Below, in pieces: positions 35,723 through 45,611 of a stretch of DNA of 64,000 nt. Made by a program: the position numbers and the translations under genes. The stretch covers positions 108,663 through 172,662 of the forward strand of contig CALUJS010000001.1 of assembly GCA_944321015.1 (NCBI GenBank), written 5' to 3'. The notes below the pieces were generated by a model that saw only the letters and a program-made list of their open reading frames with translations, searched no databases and was not told the origin of the DNA. This DNA comes from an uncultured Phocaeicola sp. (GTDB taxonomy: Bacteria; Bacteroidota; Bacteroidia; Bacteroidales; Bacteroidaceae). Every line of letters starts with the position of its first letter. Position 1 is the stretch's first letter.

Positions 35723-38014
35723 TTAATAGGTTACTTGTTCCAATAAGTTCAGCAGTTCCAGAGCCTGCCCACGGTCTTTGCCTGCGGGCATGCGTCTGGC
35801 GTAGGTTCGGGCTTCCCGTTTCAGGCGGAGCCATTCGTTGCTGAGCGTCGCGGCCACACGGGCCGACGTCAGTTTGTTCTTGTGCAATTGCGTGTCGAGC
35901 TGCCTGATGAATGCCAGCTGGGCTTCAAACTTCAGGCTGTCGACCGGGCGGGCATCGGCCCACTCGCCAAACAGGGCTTCATGCAGTCCGTCGACATATT
36001 CTTCCGACGTATAGACATCGGTTGCTCCCGATGATTGCGCCTTGTCGATGGGCGCAAGTCGGTTCATGACGGCTTGCATGGTTTCCCGGCAATACGTTTG
36101 CGCCAGGGCCTGTGCGTCGAGTTGCAGCGACGAGGCCAGTTGCGGGTCAAACAGCCATTGCGGCGGAGTGAGGGCATATCGTTGCAGGTAGTTCATCACC
36201 TTGCGGTTGTATGCGGCGTTTTCCCGGGCCGGAAGCGCTTCGGGAGAAGCCTTGCGTTGTCCTCCCAGATGCTGGAGCACCTGATCGGTGCGCATTCGGA
36301 GCGTAGTAATCAGGTATCGGTAGCGTCCTTGTCGGATGCGCAGTTCCTTCAGGTTGTTCCATGTCCATGCAGCCGGTTGGGCACAGAGGTATTTCAGGTT
36401 TTCCACAGCCTGCGTGTTGGCGGCCACGTGGTCGTTGCTCAGGTCTTCCGACTGTGCCTGCACGTCGTTTCCGCCGATGAACCAGTGGGCGGGGTCGGTC
36501 GAGGTGCGCTCAATCCATTCTTGTCGGTTGCGCTCCTGCTCTTCGGGCGTTTCTCCGGGGAAGATGCGATAGCCGTATTCGATGGCCCAGCGGTCGTATT
36601 CGCCGATGCGGGCAATGCGGTTGCGCAAGTCCGTGCGGTCGCCCGGACGGAGGATGAAGTTGCAGCGCATGTAGTCCATGATGGACGAGCCCATGCCGTG
36701 ACGGCTGAGGAAATCGTTGTCGCGCAACTGTTCCGGCGAGTACAGGCTGCTGGCGAAGAAGTTGTGTTCCAGCCCCAGCGAATGGCCAATCTCGTGGGTG
36801 AACACCAGTTTCATCAGTTCGTCCATGGTCTCCCGGGGAAGTTCGATTTGCCGGGCCGTGGAGTCCGTGGCTCCGCATTGCGCGAAGTACCAGCGTTGCA
36901 ACAGGTCGGGCACGCTGCTGAATATGCCGATGTGGCAGGCCATCACTTCGCCCGTGCGGGCCAGACAGGGCGTGGGGCCGTAGGCGTTCGTCTCGCCCGA
37001 CATTTTCCATGAGATGTAGGCATGGCTGTTGTCGTAGTTGAAGAAGGTGGGGTCGTTGGCCGGTTCCATCTCGGCACGTATGGCGTTCTTGAATCCGGCT
37101 TGTTCAAAGGCTTCCTGCCAGGCGTTGACGGATGCTTTGATGCAGGGTATCCAGCGGGCGGGCGTATGCCGGTCGACATACACCACGATGGGGTTCACTG
37201 GCTCGACCCGTTCGCCGCGCAGGTAACGCGCGCTGTCCGCCGGGGTCAGTTCCAGCCGCCAACGTTTCATCAGGCTGCGCGATGTCGGGGATGAGGCAGG
37301 CAGGCCGAACGTCTGTTGGCGGATGCCGAAGTAAGGTTTGCCCGACGGGCGCACGGGCAGGGGCTGTTCGGGCAGCAGCGACAGGCAGATGCCCAGCAGC
37401 CATTCGCCGGGATGGGTGTCGGCTTGGCTCCCGGGGGTGATGAAGGGCAGCGGCGCATAGGTCATCCGCTTGCGTATCAACATGCAGTGGGGCAAGGCAC
37501 TGACGTCTTCGATGCGCGTCAGCGAAGCGTCTTCGGAGCCCAGTTGCAGCTCGAAGGCTACGGGGCTCAGGCTCGTGAGGGGATTGGTCTTCAGCCAGGC
37601 GTCGACGTCCACGGTGGTGCGCCCGTCGGCTTCCGCGCAGACGGGCAATGTGCCGTAGAGGCGTTCGTCGCCGCGCAGGCGGGCTATCCGGACTATGGGG
37701 TCGTCGCTCCCGGCCGGCAGATGGCGGTCATAGAGCGGGTCGGTGACCCACATCTCGCCGTTCACTTTGCGGAAGCGGACGACGACGGGGCCGAACAGGT
37801 CGCCACGGTGTCCGTATTTCTTTGTGTAATCGGGTGTCGTTCGTGCGGGCGCTTGCAGGATGCTGACCGTGAGCGCCATGTCGCGCCCGAGCAGCGAGTC
37901 GGGTATCGACCAGCGGATGGCCTCGCCGTCGCGCTCGATGCCGAACAGCGTGTGTTGTGCCCGGATGGCCGTGGCGCATCCGAGGAGCAGAAGGAGGAAC
38001 AATAGTCTTTTCAT
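35723..38014 (-). CDS. zinc metallopeptidase (DUF5117/DUF4953, metzincin type), exported
   Basis: 763 residues from MKRLLFL at 38014 (also possible: 38020). The signal peptide ends IRAQ at about 20. The N-terminal beta domain has the DUF5117-like ALTVSILQAP and GDLFGPVVVRF, then the catalytic domain with zinc motif HEIGHSLGLEH (His407, Glu408, His411, His417) and the Met-turn region SSIMDYMRCNF. It hydrolyses protein or peptide in the periplasm or on the surface. It lies directly downstream of the locus 3 SusCD operon, behind that operon's terminator and repeat array 5, and precedes its own catalytically dead paralogue. Protein breakdown feeding locus 3 import is a reasonable inference. Confidence 0.9.
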   Translation of the reverse strand: MKRLLFLLLLLGCATAIRAQHTLFGIERDGEAIRWSIPDSLLGRDMALTVSILQAPARTTPDYTKKYGHRGDLFGPVVVRFRKVNGEMWVTDPLYDRHLPAGSDDPIVRIARLRGDERLYGTLPVCAEADGRTTVDVDAWLKTNPLTSLSPVAFELQLGSEDASLTRIEDVSALPHCMLIRKRMTYAPLPFITPGSQADTHPGEWLLGICLSLLPEQPLPVRPSGKPYFGIRQQTFGLPASSPTSRSLMKRWRLELTPADSARYLRGERVEPVNPIVVYVDRHTPARWIPCIKASVNAWQEAFEQAGFKNAIRAEMEPANDPTFFNYDNSHAYISWKMSGETNAYGPTPCLARTGEVMACHIGIFSSVPDLLQRWYFAQCGATDSTARQIELPRETMDELMKLVFTHEIGHSLGLEHNFFASSLYSPEQLRDNDFLSRHGMGSSIMDYMRCNFILRPGDRTDLRNRIARIGEYDRWAIEYGYRIFPGETPEEQERNRQEWIERTSTDPAHWFIGGNDVQAQSEDLSNDHVAANTQAVENLKYLCAQPAAWTWNNLKELRIRQGRYRYLITTLRMRTDQVLQHLGGQRKASPEALPARENAAYNRKVMNYLQRYALTPPQWLFDPQLASSLQLDAQALAQTYCRETMQAVMNRLAPIDKAQSSGATDVYTSEEYVDGLHEALFGEWADARPVDSLKFEAQLAFIRQLDTQLHKNKLTSARVAATLSNEWLRLKREARTYARRMPAGKDRGQALELLNLLEQVTY

Positions 38015-38084
38015 ATACATTATCGGGTGGTCGGGATAAAGGATTCCGGTTGTCATTTGAGGGCCGACATTGGCGGCTTTGAGG

Positions 38085-38172
38085 CTCCATATGGACGGAC
38101 GCGAGCGGGGATATGGAGCGGCGTGAGCGGGAATATGTGCGCTCGCGGGCGGGCATATGGACGCTCACGGGC
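38085..38172. repeat. 22-bp intergenic repeat array 5
   Basis: ATAT cores at 38089, 38111, 38133 and 38155 are in exact 22-bp register, with a decayed unit near 38067. It lies in the 310-bp gap between the PKD-like gene's terminator and the metallopeptidase start. Apart from the terminator, nothing else was recognised in that gap; no TAnnTTTG box for the peptidase was found. Confidence 0.92.
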
Positions 38173-38215
38173 ACCGAAAAGGAGGGTTGCGTGCGGACAA
38201 ATCGGCGTGAACAGG

Positions 38216-38283
38216 CAAAAAAGAACAGAGGCATGCAGGCGCGTGTGCCCGGTGACGACACGTCATGCCTTGATGCCTCTGTC
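38216..38283 (-). terminator. terminator of SusCD locus 3
   Basis: Stem ACAGAGGCAT (38225-38234) with ATGCCTCTGT (38273-38282), followed on the minus strand by TCTTTTTT. It lies just past the PKD-like gene. Confidence 0.8.
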
Positions 38284-38324
38284 TTTCATTGTCGGGGGGT
38301 TGATGTTACTTAATCGGAATGCTG

Positions 38325-40013
38325 TCAGTCGGAATAGTTGTAGGCGATGTCGACAATCTTTCCGTAACCCGTATATTCGTACACGCTGCCTTCGGCGCGG
38401 TCAACGTCGCCGGCGGCGGTCAGATGGAGCTCGACCACGCTGCCCGTACCGTCGGCACGGTTGAAGGCCACGCCCAAGTGGCGGGTGTACACGTCGTTGC
38501 CCGTGAAATAGCCTTGCTCCTTGAACTTGACGGCGGCCACGGTAGCGGCGGGGTCGGCCGTGTATTCGTAGATGAGTCCGGCTTCGGGCGTGCCGCGGTT
38601 GAGGTCAATCTTATACACCTTGTTGCCGGCGGCCATGAAGAGGACGCGCACGTAACCTTTGGATGAGATGAACCGGCAGTCGCCAGGATTCAGGCCGTCG
38701 GGCAACGTCAGGTGGTAAAGTCCCGAGCAAGGAGCTTCTGTGGCATCGGCGGAAAACTCGTAGATGGTGACGGGACTGCCGCCTCCGGTGGCGAAGGCAT
38801 AAGCCTGATTATCGGTGCGGGCCATGGCAAACACGTCGATGCCTGCCAGGTCGGCTCCGTCGGCATCGAACACGTCGACCAGTGTGGCGTCGGTGCTTTC
38901 CGGCACGAATGCCGATTTGGATGCGGAGTCGCTCCAAGGTGTTCCCATACTACGGAGCATATAACTTGGGTTAGCCCCGGGCATCATAATTTCCATGCTG
39001 GTATATGAGCATGTCAGGAAACGGTGACTCTGCTCATCGAAGGTCAGCCAATAATAGCCGGATACGCTGCCTTCTCCTCCGTATTCCGTCCATTGGGTGG
39101 AAGTGAGCTGATTGCCTTCGGGGTCTTTGGCGGTGTAATAGACCGCATGGCTGTCTTCGCGTGCCTGCCATACCTTGCCTTGCGAGATGGCCACGGTGGC
39201 CCAGGTGCCACAATAGAAAGCGCTCAGGTCGAGCGGTTGTCCGGCTCCCAAGAGCATTTGTGCGCCGGTGTATTTACTCTCCAGCGTGGAGGGGGCAACC
39301 AGATGCAGGTCTTGGTCGGTCATGATGTGGAGCGCGGGGAATGGTGATATGCGATACATCATTCCTCCTATTTGTGCATATGTGCCATAGTTCCAGCTTC
39401 CCGGGCCATATTGGTGTTGTGCGTCGAGCGACAGCGGCTTGCCTTCGAGCGGGAAAGTCCGGTCGAACTCTTCGGCATAGATGTCGCGGAAGATGGTGGC
39501 CTGGTCGCCTTCGCCGTCGGCTGCGCCCAACATGCCCTTCCCGCCTTCTTCCTGCAACACAAACCACGTGTGGCTGAAGGGCAGCACCATGTTGACCGTG
39601 CTCTCGGCATACCACTGGGTGTTGTTGGTGCGGTCGGTCACCATAAGCAGCAGCTTGATGGGAGCCGTCTCGTCGAACGCGACGGTCAGGGTGCAGACTT
39701 TGTCAGTGGAGTAGGGACGGTAGTACATGTCTCTCTCTTCATCGGGGTCTTCGCTGATGTGGGTGGCATTCGCGGAGCCCTTGTACCATTGGAACGTGAG
39801 GTTCTCTTCGTTGTCGAGCATGGTTTGCGACAGTTCGGGCGTGATGCTCACCTGCACCTCTCCCTCGCGCGGCAGGCGCACGCTGGTCTTGGGGATGGTG
39901 ACGCTGACTTCGTTGATTTCGTGATAGGTGTAGTTGCCCTCGTCGTCATAGCAGGCTGTGAGCGCGAGCGAGAGGGCTAGCATCCCGCAGAGGTTCTTTA
40001 TTATTGCTTTCAT
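38325..40013 (-). CDS. PKD-like family surface lipoprotein (locus 3)
   Basis: 562 residues. Lipoprotein signal ending LALTAC (Cys about 21), then YDDEGNYTYHEINEVSVTIP, the same N-terminal pattern as the locus 2 paralogue at 15872. Ig/PKD-like strands to about residue 150 are followed by a propeller-like region (GKVWQAREDSHAVYYTAKDP, NQAYAFATGGGSPVTIYEF) and the shared C-terminal motif YEYTGYGKIVDIAYNYSD. Gap to the DUF4843 gene is 5 bp. Likely accessory subunit on the SusCD complex; substrate unknown, peptide suspected from context. Confidence 0.8.
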   Translation of the reverse strand: MKAIIKNLCGMLALSLALTACYDDEGNYTYHEINEVSVTIPKTSVRLPREGEVQVSITPELSQTMLDNEENLTFQWYKGSANATHISEDPDEERDMYYRPYSTDKVCTLTVAFDETAPIKLLLMVTDRTNNTQWYAESTVNMVLPFSHTWFVLQEEGGKGMLGAADGEGDQATIFRDIYAEEFDRTFPLEGKPLSLDAQHQYGPGSWNYGTYAQIGGMMYRISPFPALHIMTDQDLHLVAPSTLESKYTGAQMLLGAGQPLDLSAFYCGTWATVAISQGKVWQAREDSHAVYYTAKDPEGNQLTSTQWTEYGGEGSVSGYYWLTFDEQSHRFLTCSYTSMEIMMPGANPSYMLRSMGTPWSDSASKSAFVPESTDATLVDVFDADGADLAGIDVFAMARTDNQAYAFATGGGSPVTIYEFSADATEAPCSGLYHLTLPDGLNPGDCRFISSKGYVRVLFMAAGNKVYKIDLNRGTPEAGLIYEYTADPAATVAAVKFKEQGYFTGNDVYTRHLGVAFNRADGTGSVVELHLTAAGDVDRAEGSVYEYTGYGKIVDIAYNYSD

Positions 40014-40018
40014 AAGGC

Positions 40019-40708
40019 TTATTCGTTAGCGGTTGTGGGGAATGTGATTTCGTTGCCCTCGTTGTCGGTGATGGGCGCTCCGCCTTGTGTCTTGTAGTCG
40101 GCATAGGCTGCGGCCACGGTGGCCACGTCGGCATACATCATCTCGTCATAGAGTTTGCCGAGCGTGTCCATCATGAACATGTATTTGCCGTCGCTGTAAG
40201 TGCCCCATAAGTCTTCCATCCAGGTGGAGGGCTCGATGTTGTATGTCACCGTCAGGCCTGCGGTCGACACTTCCACGCGGCCCTTGATGAACTGATGGGC
40301 TTCGTCGGCGTAGTCGAATGTCAGGAGGCATCCGGCCGTGGTCGAGGGTTTCTCGGGCCGGTGCACGATGAAGCGGTAGGTCTGTTTCTCGCCGTTGAGC
40401 TCGTTGTAGGTTGACGGATTGACCAGGTCGAGCGTCGGTTGCACGTCGTAGCCTTCGCGGGCCTCGGCCTTGATGCAGAACGTGCGCGGCGCGTCGAGCG
40501 GATTGCCCTGGAGCTGCACAAAGCAGGAGTCCTCCTTCGTGGTCACGCCGTTCAGATAGTCCTCGTCGGTAAAGTTGCAGGAAGACACCGTGCCGCTCGT
40601 GAACGTGAGGGCCTGTTCTTTGTCATAGAGGTCGATTTCCTCTTCCCTGCAGCCGGTGTAGAGCAGCCCGAGGCAAGCCAGGGAAAGCATATAGAGTAGT
40701 TTTTTCAT
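40019..40708 (-). CDS. DUF4843-family surface lipoprotein (locus 3)
   Basis: 229 residues from MKKLLYML at 40708. An alternative start at 40720 overlaps the SusD stop as ATGA and would add four residues; the overlap may couple translation. Lipobox LLYTGC, Cys about 18. The body (EQALTFTSGTVSSCNFTDEDYL, FVQLQGNPLDAPRTFCIKA) fits DUF4843. It sits between SusD and the PKD-like gene exactly as in locus 2, with gaps of a few bases. Confidence 0.83.
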   Translation of the reverse strand: MKKLLYMLSLACLGLLYTGCREEEIDLYDKEQALTFTSGTVSSCNFTDEDYLNGVTTKEDSCFVQLQGNPLDAPRTFCIKAEAREGYDVQPTLDLVNPSTYNELNGEKQTYRFIVHRPEKPSTTAGCLLTFDYADEAHQFIKGRVEVSTAGLTVTYNIEPSTWMEDLWGTYSDGKYMFMMDTLGKLYDEMMYADVATVAAAYADYKTQGGAPITDNEGNEITFPTTANE

Positions 40709-40716
40709 ACGTATTG

Positions 40717-42231
40717 TCATTTTGTGTTGTTACCAAATAATGTTTCGTTGTCGGGCAATACCCATTGATAGTGTTCGGGCTTCATGCCGTCGGCAAACAT
40801 GCAGCCCTCGAACGTCTTGAAATGGTGTGCCTTCAGGTAGTAGAAGAGCTGACCTTCGGCCAAGTACTCCTTGCGCAGCTCGTGCATGATGAGGTTGACG
40901 CGCTTCGTCTGCGTGGGGTCTTCGCCGGTGGCGTAAGGCTGGTCGTAGCCGTCGGTGTTGATTTCGAAGTCGTAGGAGATGCCGCGGGCAAAGCGCACTT
41001 CGTTGAGGGCATCGGCGCTGGTCTGCGGGTCGTCAGCACACTCGGCGATGATGTAATACATCTCCGGCAGGCGGATGAGGGGGATGGCATCGCGTCCGTC
41101 GGCATTGGTTGCCAGCAGGCTCTGGTTGTATTTCAGACTGTAGCGGAAAGCGCCGTTGACATCGGTCAGGGTGCCGTACATGCAGTTGAGCGTACGCCAG
41201 TCGCTTGTGCCTTCGGTTCCGCTGTCGTAGAACGAGTTATACCACTCGGCGGGGATGACATAGCGGATGTTGCTTCTCAGGTCGGAGCCCATGCCCATGT
41301 TGTTGCTTTCGAGCAGGTTGCCCAGGTCGTACACGCTGATGCCGAATATCTGCTCGCGGTAGCGCACGGAATTGTAGTTGCTGTTCTCCTGCTGGGTGTA
41401 GAGCGTAAAATAGTCGGTCGCGTCGATGACTTCCCGGGCATATTGCACGGCCAGCGCGCGGCTTTCGGCATCACCCTTGTAGCAGTAGACGCGGGCCAGC
41501 ATGGCCTTCACGGCATAGAGGTTCATGCGGAACTGGCGGTCTACGAGGAACAGGTCTTTGCTGTCGATGTCGGATGTGTAGGAGTCGCGGTTGGTGAAGA
41601 AGTCGCACGGGTCGCTTTCGGCCAATATCCGATGGGCTTCCAGCAGGTCGTCCAGTATCTTTTTGACCACTTCCGAAGCCGGAAGCACCGGAGTGGCCTC
41701 GCTGTCGAATGTGGTGCGATAGGGGATGGCTTCGCCGTTGGGATTTTCCGCATAGATTGGGCCGTAGAGGCGCAACAGGTCGAAATGGAGGAAGGCGCGC
41801 AAGCCGAGCGCCTCGCCCTTCATGGTCTCATAATAGCCGGGCGTGGTCAGTACGTCGCGGTTCGTTTCCAAGTTGGCCAGCAGGTTGTTGATGTTGGCCA
41901 AGGTGTTATACACGGCCAGATAGATGCCGTCGATTTGGCCTTGTGCCTCGTTGGTGTAGTGGTAGATGTTTTCGCGCTGGGATTCGTTGGCAACCGAATG
42001 GTCTTCGTAGATGCCGGCCAGCTCGTCCAGGTAGCCGTAGGTGAGGTTGCGGGCGTAAAGTTGCGTGGTGGTGAGCTTCAGATACACACCGGTCATCGCA
42101 TCCTTGAAGCCGTATTCCGACTCGAATTGTTTGTCTGCCGGGATGGAAGTCTTGGGCTCCACGTCGAGCCAGTCGTTGCATGACGTCAGGCTGAGCATTC
42201 CGGCCATGATATATAAGTATAGTTTCTTCAT
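40717..42231 (-). CDS. SusD/RagB-family nutrient-binding lipoprotein (locus 3)
   Basis: 504 residues. Lipobox LSLTSC (Cys about 18) then NDWLDVEPKTSIPADKQF, the SusD N-terminus. Internal SusD hallmarks: EALGLRAFLHFDLLRLYGPIYA and IPLIRLPEMYYIIAECAD, then RKEYLAEGQLFYYLKAHHF. It is the lid partner of the locus 3 SusC, starting 26 bp after it. Confidence 0.94.
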   Translation of the reverse strand: MKKLYLYIMAGMLSLTSCNDWLDVEPKTSIPADKQFESEYGFKDAMTGVYLKLTTTQLYARNLTYGYLDELAGIYEDHSVANESQRENIYHYTNEAQGQIDGIYLAVYNTLANINNLLANLETNRDVLTTPGYYETMKGEALGLRAFLHFDLLRLYGPIYAENPNGEAIPYRTTFDSEATPVLPASEVVKKILDDLLEAHRILAESDPCDFFTNRDSYTSDIDSKDLFLVDRQFRMNLYAVKAMLARVYCYKGDAESRALAVQYAREVIDATDYFTLYTQQENSNYNSVRYREQIFGISVYDLGNLLESNNMGMGSDLRSNIRYVIPAEWYNSFYDSGTEGTSDWRTLNCMYGTLTDVNGAFRYSLKYNQSLLATNADGRDAIPLIRLPEMYYIIAECADDPQTSADALNEVRFARGISYDFEINTDGYDQPYATGEDPTQTKRVNLIMHELRKEYLAEGQLFYYLKAHHFKTFEGCMFADGMKPEHYQWVLPDNETLFGNNTK

Positions 42232-42257
42232 GATGTTCCAAATGCTAAGTGGTTAAT

Positions 42258-45200
42258 TTAGAAAGTCAGGTTCAGCGAACAGGTAAAGGTGCGGGCGTAA
42301 GGATAGCTCAATCCGCGTTCGCGTTTCACGGTTGACCAATAGAACAGGTCTTCCATGTTGAAGGAGACTTTGGCGGAGCTGAGGCTCAACTTGGTGATGA
42401 ACGGAGCGTTCTTGGGGTCCATGCGGTAGTAGAACGACAGGGAGCTCCATTGGAATACGTTCTCATCCATGATGAAGCGCGAGGTGGCTTTGGTGCCGGC
42501 ACTGTCATAGGTCAGGGCTTTGAAGCGCGAGCGGTCGCCGGGGTTCTTCCAGCGCAAATCCATCACGCGGCGGTCGACATTGTAGATGAGGGAGGCATTT
42601 TCCACTTTGTCCAGCAGAGTCGAGTTGTACGTCTGGCCGCCAAACTTGTATTGGAAACTTACGTCGGCTCCCCAGCCTCGGTAGGTGAACGAGGAATTGA
42701 TGAATCCTTGCCACTTGGGTTCGGTGTTGCCTATGGGCACGATGTCCATTACGTCGTATTCGCTGGTCATTTCGCCGTTGCGTTTCAGCAGGATTTCCTG
42801 TCCGGTGGCCGGGTCGATGCCCAATGAGCGCACCACCCAGATGCGGTTGAGCGACTCGCCCTCTTCGTAGCGCGACAGCGGGGTGTCCTCCTGGTTGGCG
42901 TTGTTGGTTTCGTTCATGTGGCGCATTGCTTCGGAGATGGACAGCAGTTTGTCTTCGTTGTGTGAACCGTTGACGGTGATTGTCCAATAGCCTTGGTTGG
43001 CATTGTCCTGATAAGGGATGGCCGACAGACTGAACTCCACGCCTTCGTTCTGTATCTTGCCCAGATTGGCCGGATAGGCATTGAATCCGAGCGACGGAGC
43101 GAGTGTGATGCTGGTAAGCATGTTGTCGGTAATTTTACGGTACCATTCTACGCGACCGGTCAGGCGTCCGTTCAGGAAACCCATCTCCAGCGCCAGGTTC
43201 AGGTTGCGTGTTTCCTGCCACTTCAGGTTTTCGTTGGGCATGGCATAGATTTCTGCTCCGGTAGCATCGGATGAATAGTAGGGCTTCAGCAGGTTGGTAT
43301 AGCTGTAATAGAGGTGGGCCTGATAGGGGTCGAAACCTTGTGAGCCCGTGATGCCGTAGGTGCCGCGCAATACGAGGTCGGAGATGAAGTCAACGTCTTT
43401 CAGGAAGTTCTCTTTCTTCAGGTCCCAGCGGAGACCGGCCGACCAGAAGGGAGCCCAGCGGTTGTTTTTTCCGAATTGCGACGAGCCGTCCAGACGGATG
43501 TTGAAGTCCACCGAGTACTTGTATTTATAGGAATAACCCAAGGCTGCGACCCAGCTCAGCAGGCGGCTGGTGTTTTCCAGTCCTTCCATCTTCTCGTCGT
43601 AGCGGCTGCCGAAGAGGATTTCGTCCATGTTCTCGTTGGGGAAGCCTGTCACATGGGCCGCATAGCTCTCGTCGGTGGTCTCTTGCACGGTGAAGCGGGT
43701 GTTTCCCGTGATGTAGTGCGTGTTGTTGATGAGCTTGTTGTAGTTGGCTGTCAAGTCTACTTGCCAATTGAGGGCGGAGCTTTCCGTGCGCGAGTAGTCG
43801 CCTTTCAGAGCCGGGTCGGAAATGTTGGCAAAGGCCGTATGTTGGGCCGGGCGGAACACGTCGTGATTGCCCTGGCTCTTGGTGAGCGAGAAGTTGCCTA
43901 CGATGCGCCAGTCGGCCGTGGGAGTCCATTCGGCGCTGAACAGTTCGGTGAATGACAGGTTGGTGCTCCGATCCTTGGTGTTGAACGTGGTGTTGTACAT
44001 CGGGTTCGGATAGTTGGCCGTTGTGCTGGTTCCGGTTTCGTTCAGGGCCGAAAAGTCATCGAGGAAGCGGGGAATCTCGCCGTTCTCGTCGTAAGCGCGA
44101 AGGTAGGGATTAAGGCGGGTGTATTCACTGAAACTTCCCCAGGGCGACTCGTCGGCCGTGGAGTTGTCGAGCGTCAGACGGTTCTTTAAAAGGAATTTCT
44201 TGAAGCGGTATTGGATGTTGAACTCGCCGGTGAACACATCGCGCTTGCTGCCTTTCATCACGCCCGGTGACATGTTGTAGCCGGCATAGAGGGAGTAGCG
44301 GAGCGATTGGTCGCCGCCTTCCAGAGTCAGCGTGTGGCGTTGTTGGAAAGCCGTGCGGAGCGGTTTGTCCATCCAGTAGGTGTTCACGCCGCGCAACACT
44401 TCTTGCAGCTTGCGCTGGTAGAGTTGCAATTTGTTCATGGTGACGCCGCCGGAGGTATACAGGCCGGATGCCCATTCGGCAGCCAGTTTCTCTTCGGCGT
44501 TCATCAGGTTGTAGTCGGTCAGGTCGGGAGTTTCCACACGCAGTTCGCCGCCGTAGGTTACCCACAGCCGCCCGGCTTTCGGGGTCTTGCTTTCGATGAC
44601 GATAACGCCGTTGGCCGCACGCGAACCGTAGATAGCCGTTGCGGCGGCATCCTTCAGCAGGGTGACGGAAGCCACGCGCTCCGGGTCGAGGTCGACCATC
44701 TTCTGTACGGTTGTCTCGAAGCCGTCGAGGATGATGAGCGGCTGGTTGGGATAGGTCTCATATTCACCTTGCACCGACAGAAATTCGTTGGCGGTCGAGT
44801 TGGTGTTCAGGTCCATGTTGGCTTGTCCGCGCAGGCTCATTTCCGGCAGTCCGTTCGGGTTTGAACCCATGTCGATGTTTTCCACGATGCGAAATCCGGG
44901 AGCTACGGCCGACAGGGCCTTGGCAATGTTCGTGGCGCTGTATTTCTTCAGGTCGTCGCCTTTCAGGGTGACGGCAGAACCCGTAAAGCCTTCTTTCTTA
45001 CGGTCGAAGATACCGGTTACGACGACCTCGTTCAGATATTGCGAATCGGAAGCGAGACGGAAGCCGTATTGGTTTTGCTCGTTTGCCTTGATTTCCTGGA
45101 TTTGAAAGCCGAGGAAGGAGGCTGCCAGCGACACTTCGTCGCCCATAGCTTTTGCCGTAAACTGTCCGTCGGCATCGGCCCGGGCATAGGTCGACGTGCC

Positions 45201-45611
45201 GTCCTCGTGTTTGATTGTGATGGTGGCTCCGGCCAGAGGAAGTCCTTTCTCGTCGAGCACCGAGCCTCTGATGAGCGAATCGTCATATTTACCTCCTCCC
45301 TTGGATTTTTTGCGGATGACCACGATGTCGTTCTTTATCACATACTCGAAGCCATGCTTGTCGAGCACCCGTTGCAACACTTTTTGCCACGGCTCGTTCT
45401 GTGCTTCCACGTCCATCGTGGGCGTGTCTTCAAACATTTGCGCGTTGTACAGGATGTTGATGGAGGTCTGTTTCTTCACTTCGTTGAGAAACGTCTCCAT
45501 CGTGGCGTCGTTCAGGCGCAGGGTCAATTTGCGGTCCGGAAGGTCGGCCCACACATGCAGGGACATAAAGCATATCCCCAGCACCAGGAGTACTAATCTT
45601 TTTCCTCTCAT
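42258..45611 (-). CDS. SusC/RagA-family TonB-dependent transporter with STN domain (locus 3)
   Basis: 1117 residues. Signal peptide (about 1-22), STN domain (about 27-100; LRLNDATMETFLNEVKKQTS), linker SKGGGK, carboxypeptidase-regulatory-like domain (GLPLAGATITIKHED), plug (LNEVVVTGIFDRK, LLKDAAATAIYGSRAANGVI) and barrel ending in aromatic CSLNLTF. The STN domain and the divergent sigma/FecR pair 217 bp upstream form a complete transporter-anti-sigma-sigma relay. Downstream genes are SusD, DUF4843 and PKD-like. Confidence 0.95.
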   Translation of the reverse strand: MRGKRLVLLVLGICFMSLHVWADLPDRKLTLRLNDATMETFLNEVKKQTSINILYNAQMFEDTPTMDVEAQNEPWQKVLQRVLDKHGFEYVIKNDIVVIRKKSKGGGKYDDSLIRGSVLDEKGLPLAGATITIKHEDGTSTYARADADGQFTAKAMGDEVSLAASFLGFQIQEIKANEQNQYGFRLASDSQYLNEVVVTGIFDRKKEGFTGSAVTLKGDDLKKYSATNIAKALSAVAPGFRIVENIDMGSNPNGLPEMSLRGQANMDLNTNSTANEFLSVQGEYETYPNQPLIILDGFETTVQKMVDLDPERVASVTLLKDAAATAIYGSRAANGVIVIESKTPKAGRLWVTYGGELRVETPDLTDYNLMNAEEKLAAEWASGLYTSGGVTMNKLQLYQRKLQEVLRGVNTYWMDKPLRTAFQQRHTLTLEGGDQSLRYSLYAGYNMSPGVMKGSKRDVFTGEFNIQYRFKKFLLKNRLTLDNSTADESPWGSFSEYTRLNPYLRAYDENGEIPRFLDDFSALNETGTSTTANYPNPMYNTTFNTKDRSTNLSFTELFSAEWTPTADWRIVGNFSLTKSQGNHDVFRPAQHTAFANISDPALKGDYSRTESSALNWQVDLTANYNKLINNTHYITGNTRFTVQETTDESYAAHVTGFPNENMDEILFGSRYDEKMEGLENTSRLLSWVAALGYSYKYKYSVDFNIRLDGSSQFGKNNRWAPFWSAGLRWDLKKENFLKDVDFISDLVLRGTYGITGSQGFDPYQAHLYYSYTNLLKPYYSSDATGAEIYAMPNENLKWQETRNLNLALEMGFLNGRLTGRVEWYRKITDNMLTSITLAPSLGFNAYPANLGKIQNEGVEFSLSAIPYQDNANQGYWTITVNGSHNEDKLLSISEAMRHMNETNNANQEDTPLSRYEEGESLNRIWVVRSLGIDPATGQEILLKRNGEMTSEYDVMDIVPIGNTEPKWQGFINSSFTYRGWGADVSFQYKFGGQTYNSTLLDKVENASLIYNVDRRVMDLRWKNPGDRSRFKALTYDSAGTKATSRFIMDENVFQWSSLSFYYRMDPKNAPFITKLSLSSAKVSFNMEDLFYWSTVKRERGLSYPYARTFTCSLNLTF

